A stretch of DNA of 64,000 bases from Rahnella sp. AA (GTDB lineage Bacteria > Pseudomonadota > Gammaproteobacteria > Enterobacterales > Enterobacteriaceae): contig NZ_PITQ01000007.1 in the NCBI RefSeq assembly GCF_002834385.1, forward strand, positions 276,836 through 340,835, given 5' to 3'. The stretch's first letter is position 1; the number at the start of each line of letters is the position of its first letter. Position numbers and translations under genes: made by a program. Positions 57,567 through 64,000 of this stretch are shown piece after piece. A model generated the notes under the pieces. The model was not told the origin of the DNA. It made no database searches and worked only from the letters and a program-made list of their open reading frames with translations.

Positions 57567-57595
57567 ACAAAAAACGCGCTCCTGAGAGCGCGTTG
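57567..57595 (-). terminator. raiA terminator
   Basis: On the reverse strand AACGCGCTC-tcag-GAGCGCGTT is followed by a T-run. Confidence 0.9.
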
Positions 57596-57619
57596 TGAAC
57601 TGCCTTTCGGATAACCCGG

Positions 57620-57961
57620 TTATTCCTCTTCCTGCACCGGTTCCAGATTGAGTTCTTTGACGCCGGATTCTGCACGGCGGGCTTCGCCCTTATGCTGCGC
57701 TTTGTTGAGCTGGCGCTCAAGTTTGGCGGTCATTTCATTAAGAGCAGCATACATATCATCATGTGTGGCACTTGCAACCAGTGTTCCATTCGGTGTACTG
57801 ATGGTCGCATCGGCGACAAATCCCTGAGGTCCTTTCGACAGGATTACGTGCGGGTTAATGAGCTGAGTTTGCCATTTATCCAGTTTTTTCAGACGGCCTT
57901 CGATGTGTTCACGAATCGCGGCGGTGATGTCCATTTGTTTACTGGTAATGTTGACTGTCAT
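57620..57961 (-). CDS. raiA: Ribosome-associated inhibitor A
   Basis: RaiA (protein Y) binds the 30S subunit in stationary phase or cold and blocks translation and 100S dimer formation. ATG 57961 ([30 protein letters not shown]) gives 113 residues as in E. coli, ending in the acidic tail LEPVQEEE. The frame extension to 58051 is leader sequence. Confidence 0.96.
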   Translation of the reverse strand: MTVNITSKQMDITAAIREHIEGRLKKLDKWQTQLINPHVILSKGPQGFVADATISTPNGTLVASATHDDMYAALNEMTAKLERQLNKAQHKGEARRAESGVKELNLEPVQEEE

Positions 57962-58227
57962 ATGACTTACCTCTCTTTTTCCGTCTCCGATGAATCCAAC
58001 ATACCAGTCTTTTTTGTGAAATGCGTGCTCAAATCCACGGTTTTTTGTCACTTTTTGTCAACTTTGAAGATTCTGTGACCCAGGGTAATTTATGGCGGGA
58101 AAGGTCTTGAGACTTGCTGCCGGAGCAGGCATGATTGATGGGATCAGTACGCTATTGTTTCGGTTTTTTCCTGTATTTTACCGCGCAATTTTTTATCCTT
58201 TCTGTTTTCACTCCCCCAAAAAAGAGC
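57962..58227. other. raiA-bamD gap
   Basis: Within this 314-bp gene-free stretch (57962-58275) the raiA promoter should lie just right of 57961, and the bamD terminator is at the right end. I see no further gene or RNA in it. Confidence 0.35.
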
Positions 58228-58257
58228 CAAAAAAAACGGCAGCCTGAGCTACCGTTT
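58228..58257 (-). terminator. bamD terminator
   Basis: On the reverse strand ACGGTAGC-tcag-GCTGCCGT (one G-T pair) is followed by seven or more T. Confidence 0.88.
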
Positions 58258-58275
58258 GTGTACGGACATGTAAAA

Positions 58276-59010
58276 TTACGCTGCGCTATTGGCGGCAATA
58301 ATTTTCGCTACTTTATCAGCCTGGTTGTTCAGCTGCAGTTCGCGATAAGCACTTTCCATCATCGGCAGCGCATCATGCGTTGCTTTTGTATCCGGGTAGT
58401 CTTTCAGCATTTGCTCTACACGGTTAACGACAGCGACGTAAGCACCACGTTTAGTGTAGTATTGCACCACTGACAGCTCGTATTTCGCTAAACGATCTTT
58501 CAGGAAGACCAAACGTTTCGTCGCATCAGTGGCGTACTGGCTGTTCGGATACGAGTGGATCAACTGACTGAAATCACGGAATGCTGCACGTGCATGCTGT
58601 GGATCGCGGTCTGAACGATCAACACCAAAGAATCCTTGCAGTGCACTGTCATCCAACGCCATATCTGTTAAGCCACGCATATACATGACGTAGTCGATAT
58701 TTGGATGGGTTGGGTTCAGACGCATAAAGCGATCAATAGAAGCCTGAGCCATTGGCAAGTCAGCAGACTTGTAATAGGCATAAATCAGATCTAACTGAAC
58801 TTGCTGCGAGTAAGGCCCAAACGGATAGCGGTTATCCAGCGCTTCTAATTGCGCAATAGCGCCTTTAAAGTTACCGTCCTGCAGCTTTTGCTGGGCAGTG
58901 GCATAAAGGACGTTAGGCGGGTTATCGGGAACCGTTTCTTTGGAACTGGAGCAACCGACCAGCGCCAGGCTCAACGTGGCTGCTGCCACCAGATATTTCA
59001 CACGCGTCAT
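58276..59010 (-). CDS. bamD: Outer membrane protein assembly factor BamD
   Basis: BamD is the essential lipoprotein of the BAM complex that folds outer-membrane beta-barrels. The signal peptide ends in LVGC (cysteine near residue 20). TPR repeats follow (for example [38 protein letters not shown]), with the conserved [26 protein letters not shown]. Length 244. It is divergent from rluD, as in E. coli. Confidence 0.96.
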   Translation of the reverse strand: MTRVKYLVAAATLSLALVGCSSSKETVPDNPPNVLYATAQQKLQDGNFKGAIAQLEALDNRYPFGPYSQQVQLDLIYAYYKSADLPMAQASIDRFMRLNPTHPNIDYVMYMRGLTDMALDDSALQGFFGVDRSDRDPQHARAAFRDFSQLIHSYPNSQYATDATKRLVFLKDRLAKYELSVVQYYTKRGAYVAVVNRVEQMLKDYPDTKATHDALPMMESAYRELQLNNQADKVAKIIAANSAA

Positions 59011-59140
59011 GACGTTTTGATTATCCTCAGGTGTTATTCTGGGAGACTGTCCGTTAAGCTCCCGACAAAGACCAGCTACAATAGCACATTATTTTAAACG
59101 GCATCGCCGTGAAAACCCAACGTTAACCAAGAAGCTGCAT

Positions 59141-60118
59141 ATGGCACAACAAGTACAACTCACCGCAACGGTGGCCGAATCTCAACTCGGTCAACGGTTA
59201 GATCAGGCTTTGGCCGAATTGTTCCCTGATTATTCAAGATCTCGCATAAAAGATTGGATCCTTGAAGACAGGGTCACGGTCAATGGCAAAAAAGTGACCA
59301 AACCAAAAGAAAAAGTGTTGGGTGGCGAGGCTATCGCAATCGATGCGCAAATTGAAGAAGAAGCGCGTTGGCTGCCACAAGATATCGCACTTGATATCGT
59401 GTATGAAGATAACGATATTTTAGTCATCAATAAACCCCGTGATCTGGTTGTTCATCCAGGTGCAGGGAATCCTGATGGCACGGTGCTGAATGCGCTGCTG
59501 CATTACTACCCGGCCATTATCGATGTTCCACGTTGTGGCATTGTTCACCGTCTCGATAAAGATACCACCGGCTTGATGGTGGTTGCGAAGTCGGTTCCTG
59601 CACAAACGCATTTGGTGACTGCACTTCAGGCTCGTGAAATTACGCGTGAATATGAAGCGGTTGCGATTGGTACAATGACGGCAGGCGGCACAGTGAATGA
59701 GCCGATTGCGCGCCATTCCACCAAGCGTACGCACATGGCGGTTCATCCGACGGGTAAACCGGCGACAACGCACTATCGCATCATGGAGCATTTCCGTGCT
59801 CACACGCGTTTGCGTTTGCGTCTGGAATCTGGCCGTACGCACCAGATTCGTGTGCATATGGCACATATTAACCATCCCCTGTTGGGTGATCAGCTTTATG
59901 GTGGACGCCCGCGCCTGCCAAAAGGTGCCTCCGAATCGTTCATTAATATGCTGCGTGGATTCGATCGTCAGGCTCTTCACGCAACTATGCTGCGCCTTTA
60001 TCATCCGGTATCAGGTATTCAGATGGAATGGCATGCTCCCATTCCTCAGGATATGGTCGACCTGATCAATGCGCTGAAAGCGGATACCGAAGAATTCAAG
60101 GATCAGATGAACTGGTAA
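59141..60118 (+). CDS. rluD: 23S rRNA pseudouridine(1911/1915/1917) synthase
   Basis: RluD modifies helix 69 of 23S rRNA. An N-terminal S4 domain (about 18-75, RLDQALAELFPDYSRSRIKDWI) precedes the RluA-type catalytic domain with the aspartate in HRLDKDTTGLMVVAK near residue 140. Length 325. The stop shares one base with the pgeF start (TAATG). Confidence 0.96.
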   Translation: MAQQVQLTATVAESQLGQRLDQALAELFPDYSRSRIKDWILEDRVTVNGKKVTKPKEKVLGGEAIAIDAQIEEEARWLPQDIALDIVYEDNDILVINKPRDLVVHPGAGNPDGTVLNALLHYYPAIIDVPRCGIVHRLDKDTTGLMVVAKSVPAQTHLVTALQAREITREYEAVAIGTMTAGGTVNEPIARHSTKRTHMAVHPTGKPATTHYRIMEHFRAHTRLRLRLESGRTHQIRVHMAHINHPLLGDQLYGGRPRLPKGASESFINMLRGFDRQALHATMLRLYHPVSGIQMEWHAPIPQDMVDLINALKADTEEFKDQMNW

Positions 60119-60855
60119 TGAGCCTGCTTATTCAGCCTCAGTGGCCGCAACCGGCAACGGTGCGGTCATGCGCGACTACCCGTGAAGGCGGCATCAGCTT
60201 GCCGCCTTATGGTTCGCTTAATCTCGGCAACCATGTCGGGGATTCCCCTGAACATGTTGTGGCCAATCGTCAGCATCTGGCTGAACTCGCCGGTTTACCT
60301 GCTGCGCCGCATTGGCTGGAGCAGGTTCATGGGACCGATGTGGTTCAGCTGACGCGGCAAACGCCTTCACTTCCTGCTTTAATTGCTGATGCGGCTTATT
60401 CCTGTGAGCCGGGCGTGGTATGCGCCGCAATGACGGCTGACTGCCTGCCGGTGCTTTTTTGTAATCAGGCGGGTGATGAAGTGGCCGCAGCGCATGCGGG
60501 CTGGCGCGGATTGTGTGCAGGTGTGTTGGAAAATACGGTATCCCGTTTTGTATCCAGCCCGGACAAAATCATGGCCTGGCTCGGGCCAGCCATCGGGCCG
60601 TCGTGTTTTGAAGTCGGCGGGGAAGTTCGTGACGCTTTTGTCGCCTTGGATCCGGCATCTTCAGTTGCTTTCACCCCTGCAGGCTCTAAATTTATGGCTG
60701 ATATCTACCAGTTAGGCCGTTTGCGTTTACAGGCCGTGGGCGTAAGCGCCATCTACGGCGGTGAATATTGCACTGTGACAGACAGCGACAAATTTTACTC
60801 TTATCGGCGCGACGGGGTTACCGGACGGCTGGCAAGTTTAATTTGGCTGATATAA
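60118..60855 (+). CDS. pgeF: Polyphenol oxidase / purine nucleoside phosphorylase-like PgeF
   Basis: A cytosolic zinc protein of the YfiH/LACC1 family, linked in E. coli to peptidoglycan editing and in other members to purine nucleoside cleavage. Metal-site residues are in EQVHGTDV (near residue 68), TADCLPVLF (near 105) and AHAGWRGL (near 122). ATG 60118 gives 245 residues. It is translationally coupled to rluD. Confidence 0.93.
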   Translation: MSLLIQPQWPQPATVRSCATTREGGISLPPYGSLNLGNHVGDSPEHVVANRQHLAELAGLPAAPHWLEQVHGTDVVQLTRQTPSLPALIADAAYSCEPGVVCAAMTADCLPVLFCNQAGDEVAAAHAGWRGLCAGVLENTVSRFVSSPDKIMAWLGPAIGPSCFEVGGEVRDAFVALDPASSVAFTPAGSKFMADIYQLGRLRLQAVGVSAIYGGEYCTVTDSDKFYSYRRDGVTGRLASLIWLI

Positions 60856-60918
60856 CCTACCGAATCAAGACGATCCATCGCGCATAACAGCAGTCCTCCG
60901 AATATACTGCCAAGATAA

Positions 60919-60948
60919 CCTTGAAAATGTGAGGGTTGACCTCATCTA
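60919..60948 (+). promoter_or_regulatory. Heat-shock (sigma-32) promoter of clpB
   Basis: CCTTGAAA (60919-60926) and CCTCATCTA (60940-60948) are separated by 13 bp, matching the sigma-32 consensus CTTGAAA...CCCCATNTA. It is 38 bp before the clpB start. Confidence 0.9.
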
Positions 60949-60985
60949 ATCTCCAGTAGCAATTTTGTTCAGTATTGGAGGTGTT

Positions 60986-63559
60986 ATGCGTCTGGATCGT
61001 CTTACCAGCAAATTCCAGCTTGCCCTCGCGGATGCTCAGTCTCTCGCGCTTGGGCGCGACAATCAATTTATCGAACCCGTCCATCTCATGAGTGCTTTGC
61101 TCACTCAAGAAGGCGGAACCGTGCGTCCTTTATTAACAGCAGCCGGGGTTGATACCCAGAAACTGCGCACGGATGTTGATCAGACTTTGGGGCGTCTGCC
61201 GCAAGTTGAAGGTACCGGTGGTGATGTTCAACCATCCCATGAACTGGTACGTGTTTTAAATCTTTGTGACAAATTGGCGCAGCAACGCGCTGATACTTTT
61301 ATATCTTCAGAGCTCTTCGTTCTGGCCGTTATGAAAGATCGCGGCTCTTTAACAGACCTGTTGAAAGCCAGCGGTGCAACGGCTGAGAAGATTACTGCAG
61401 CTATCGATCAAATGCGTGGAGGTGAGAAAGTGGATGACCAGAATGCCGAAGACCAGCGTCAGGCATTGAAGAAATTCACTATCGATCTGACCGAGCGTGC
61501 CGAACAGGGCAAACTGGACCCGGTCATCGGTCGTGATGAGGAAATTCGCCGGACTATTCAGGTTCTGCAGCGTCGTACCAAAAACAACCCGGTTCTTATC
61601 GGTGAACCTGGCGTCGGTAAAACAGCAATTGCTGAAGGCTTGGCACAGCGCATTATTAACGGTGAAGTGCCGGAAGGTCTGAAAAATAAACGCGTGCTTT
61701 CATTAGATATGGGCGCGCTTGTGGCTGGTGCGAAATATCGTGGTGAATTTGAAGAACGTCTGAAAGGCCTGTTGAGCGATCTGGCAAAACAGGAAGGGAA
61801 CGTCATTCTGTTCATCGACGAATTGCACACAATGGTCGGTGCAGGTAAAGCCGACGGTGCGATGGATGCCGGCAACATGCTGAAACCGGCGCTGGCGCGT
61901 GGTGAACTTCACTGTGTGGGGGCGACGACGTTAAATGAATACCGCCAGTTCATCGAAAAAGATGCTGCGTTAGAGCGTCGTTTCCAGAAAGTGTTTGTGG
62001 CCGAACCTTCTGTCGAAGACACGATTGCGATTTTGCGTGGGCTCAAAGAACGCTACGAACTGCATCACCATGTGCAAATTACCGATCCGGCGATCGTCGC
62101 GGCTGCTACTTTGTCGCACCGTTACATTTCGGACCGTCAGTTGCCGGATAAAGCAATCGACCTTATAGATGAAGCGGCATCCAGCATTCGTATGCAAATG
62201 GACTCTAAACCTGAGTCTCTGGATCGTCTCGACCGCCGTATCATCCAGCTTAAACTGGAACAGCAGGCGCTGAAGAAAGAGTCTGACGATGCCAGTGTTA
62301 AGCGTCTTGAAATGCTGGAAACCGAACTGAGTCAGAAAGAGCGTGAATATTCTGAGCTTGAAGAAGAGTGGAAAGCAGAAAAAGCGTCACTGACCGGTAC
62401 GCAGAATATTAAAGCCGAACTTGAGCAGGCCAAGATTACGCTTGAGCAGGCTCGACGTGTAGGTGACTTGGGCCGGATGTCAGAATTGCAGTACGGGAAA
62501 ATTCCTGAACTGGAAAAACAGCTGGCTGCGGCGACCCAGGCCGAAGGCAAAACCATGAAGCTGCTGCGCAACCGCGTAACAGATGTGGAAATCGCCGACG
62601 TACTGGCGCGCTGGACCGGGATTCCGGTGGCACGCATGCTGGAAAGTGAACGTGAAAAACTGCTGCGGATGGAAGAAGAGCTGCATAACCGGGTGATCGG
62701 TCAGAACGAAGCGGTGGAAGCGGTATCGAATGCTATCCGTCGTAGCCGTGCCGGGTTGTCAGATCCAAACCGTCCGATCGGGTCATTCCTGTTCCTCGGG
62801 CCGACCGGTGTCGGTAAAACGGAACTGTGTAAGGCGCTGGCGACATTCCTGTTTAACAGTGATGACGCGATGGTCCGTATCGATATGTCAGAGTTTATGG
62901 AGAAGCACTCGGTGTCACGTCTGGTCGGTGCGCCTCCGGGCTATGTCGGTTATGAAGAAGGCGGCTACCTGACCGAAGCTGTGCGTCGCCGTCCTTATTC
63001 CGTCATCTTATTAGATGAAGTGGAAAAAGCGCATCCGGATGTCTTCAACATCTTATTGCAGGTGTTGGACGATGGTCGTCTGACCGACGGGCAGGGCAGA
63101 ACGGTCGACTTCCGTAATACGGTAGTGATCATGACTTCTAACCTGGGCTCCGACATTATCCAGCAGCATTTTGGTGAAGCCAGCTATGCGCAGATGAAAG
63201 AATCCGTCATGGAAGTGGTGACACACAGCTTCCGTCCGGAATTCATCAACCGTATAGATGAAGTTGTTGTGTTCCATCCACTGGGTCATGCGCATATCAA
63301 GAATATCGCGAAGATTCAGTTGGAGCGTTTGTATAAACGTCTGGAAGAACACGGCTATTCAGCAACGCTGACCGATGCCGCGCTTGAACTGCTTGGCAAT
63401 ACCGGGTTTGACCCTGTTTATGGTGCGCGTCCATTGAAACGTGCCATCCAGCAGGAGATTGAAAACCCGCTGGCGCAGCAAATCTTGTCAGGTAAGCTGA
63501 TTCCAGGTAAGCCAATTACTGTTGATGTGGAAGATGATCACATTGTCGCAAGACAGTAA
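60986..63559 (+). CDS. clpB: ATP-dependent chaperone ClpB
   Basis: ClpB is a hexameric disaggregase acting with DnaK. It has an N-terminal substrate domain (1-145), AAA-1 with Walker [10 protein letters not shown] near residue 206, the coiled-coil middle domain (about 410-520), and AAA-2 with GPTGVGKTE near 605. ATG 60986 follows GGAGG and gives 857 residues, identical in length to E. coli; the extension to 60965 is not needed. Confidence 0.98.
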   Translation: MRLDRLTSKFQLALADAQSLALGRDNQFIEPVHLMSALLTQEGGTVRPLLTAAGVDTQKLRTDVDQTLGRLPQVEGTGGDVQPSHELVRVLNLCDKLAQQRADTFISSELFVLAVMKDRGSLTDLLKASGATAEKITAAIDQMRGGEKVDDQNAEDQRQALKKFTIDLTERAEQGKLDPVIGRDEEIRRTIQVLQRRTKNNPVLIGEPGVGKTAIAEGLAQRIINGEVPEGLKNKRVLSLDMGALVAGAKYRGEFEERLKGLLSDLAKQEGNVILFIDELHTMVGAGKADGAMDAGNMLKPALARGELHCVGATTLNEYRQFIEKDAALERRFQKVFVAEPSVEDTIAILRGLKERYELHHHVQITDPAIVAAATLSHRYISDRQLPDKAIDLIDEAASSIRMQMDSKPESLDRLDRRIIQLKLEQQALKKESDDASVKRLEMLETELSQKEREYSELEEEWKAEKASLTGTQNIKAELEQAKITLEQARRVGDLGRMSELQYGKIPELEKQLAAATQAEGKTMKLLRNRVTDVEIADVLARWTGIPVARMLESEREKLLRMEEELHNRVIGQNEAVEAVSNAIRRSRAGLSDPNRPIGSFLFLGPTGVGKTELCKALATFLFNSDDAMVRIDMSEFMEKHSVSRLVGAPPGYVGYEEGGYLTEAVRRRPYSVILLDEVEKAHPDVFNILLQVLDDGRLTDGQGRTVDFRNTVVIMTSNLGSDIIQQHFGEASYAQMKESVMEVVTHSFRPEFINRIDEVVVFHPLGHAHIKNIAKIQLERLYKRLEEHGYSATLTDAALELLGNTGFDPVYGARPLKRAIQQEIENPLAQQILSGKLIPGKPITVDVEDDHIVARQ

Positions 63560-63581
63560 TCCGTAGTGTAGAAAGCCAATT

Positions 63582-63614
63582 ACGGGCTCCAAAGCGATTT
63601 GGAGCCCGTTTTTT
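63582..63614 (+). terminator. clpB terminator
   Basis: ACGGGCTCC and GGAGCCCGT pair around a 10-nt loop, followed by a T-run. Confidence 0.93.
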
Positions 63615-63686
63615 ATTCATTCATTGAGCGTAATTAACGCATTCGATGTTTTTCTGAACGGTTGATAAAATAATTGAAATTAGGGG

Positions 63687-63714
63687 TTGCGGCCTGCTGA
63701 GAACTCCCTATAAT
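63687..63714 (+). promoter_or_regulatory. rRNA operon promoter P1
   Basis: TTGCGG and TATAAT are 16 bp apart, with AACTCCC before the -10 and GCCGC after it, the typical rrn P1 core. The AT-rich stretch at 63610-63685 is the likely UP-element and Fis region. Confidence 0.88.
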
Positions 63715-63806
63715 GCCGCTCCATCGACAGGGAACAACGTGAACAACATCACGAAGTAACCGGGTCGGAAAGATTAAAAACAGCGGCAACCGGATGAAAT
63801 AAACGG

Positions 63807-63834
63807 TTGACACTGAATGAGGAAAGCGTAATAT
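63807..63834 (+). promoter_or_regulatory. rRNA operon promoter P2
   Basis: TTGACA and TAATAT are 16 bp apart, about 120 bp after P1, as in enterobacterial rrn operons. Confidence 0.9.
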
Positions 63835-63844
63835 ACGCCACCTC

Positions 63845-64000
63845 GAGTTAGCAAGCGAAAGCGCGTAACTCACTGCTCTTTAACAATTTATCAGACAATC
63901 TGTGTGGGCACTCACAAGACGATATCAGCCACTTCGGTGGCAAAAAATATCAAGTCTTAAAGAGTGACCAAGCAGTAATTCATTTAGGTGACTTGTTCAC
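63845..64000 (+). other. rrn leader with boxB-boxA antitermination signals
   Basis: A GAGTTA...TAACTC hairpin (63845-63870, boxB-like) precedes boxA TGCTCTTTAACAA (63874-63886). The 16S leader continues to the window end. The 16S gene itself begins beyond 64000. Clp-to-rrn synteny matches E. coli rrnG. Confidence 0.9.

Overview
The window is chromosomal DNA of a gamma-proteobacterium of the order Enterobacterales. Almost every core protein reads as a close relative of its Escherichia coli counterpart, and the gene order follows the E. coli cysJIH-to-rrn arc. It departs from E. coli in details: cysG sits directly in front of cysDNC, RecX is enlarged, and the P2-like element is unlike the E. 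coli resident prophages. This suggests Yersiniaceae (Serratia/Rahnella-like), but that family-level call is an inference.

Layout. 1-224: 3' end of a putative alpha/beta hydrolase. 570-10654: assimilatory sulfate reduction (cysJIH, then cysG-cysDNC, with iap convergent between). 10714-17506: ygbE, ftsB, ispD-ispF-truD-surE-pcm and nlpD-rpoS, partly with overlapping genes. 17612-24115: mutS (reverse), mltB, pncC, recA (LexA box inside its promoter) and recX. 24254-28436: alaS, csrA and a stringent-type tRNA operon (one Ser-GCU, three identical Arg-ACG) with two degenerate repeats that each end in a tRNA-Arg 3' tail. 28593-31913: yqaB, yqaA, gshA, the sigma-E small RNA micA, and luxS. 31981-37904: yfjD and ypjD (reverse), ffh, and the rpsP-rimM-trmD-rplS operon.

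38092-53625 is the accessory region: a P2/186-related element that has lost terminase, portal, scaffold, capsid, head-completion and integrase genes. It keeps a complete contractile tail, baseplate, fibre and lysis set, the replication protein gpA, the late activator Ogr and a 186-type CI repressor. I read it as a P2-type tailocin (phage-tail bacteriocin). Its control logic can be read from the DNA. Two matching CI-operator palindromes lie in the early/CI promoter region and on the ogr promoter. A near-consensus LexA box lies on the promoter of a 64-residue unknown protein, a candidate antirepressor. One Ogr-type site (TGT-N12-ACA) lies upstream of the lysis-tail operon. The baseplate/fibre genes J-I-H-Tfa have been moved behind ogr, so they sit in a CI-repressed operon separate from the rest of the tail. 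A -1 frameshift joins E to E', and a G9 tract lies inside the fibre gene.

53682-57483: aroF-tyrA with three evenly spaced TyrR boxes, and convergent pheA with a PheL attenuator. 57620-64000: raiA, bamD, rluD-pgeF and clpB with a heat-shock promoter, ending in the P1/P2 promoters and boxA of a ribosomal RNA operon whose 16S gene lies beyond the window.
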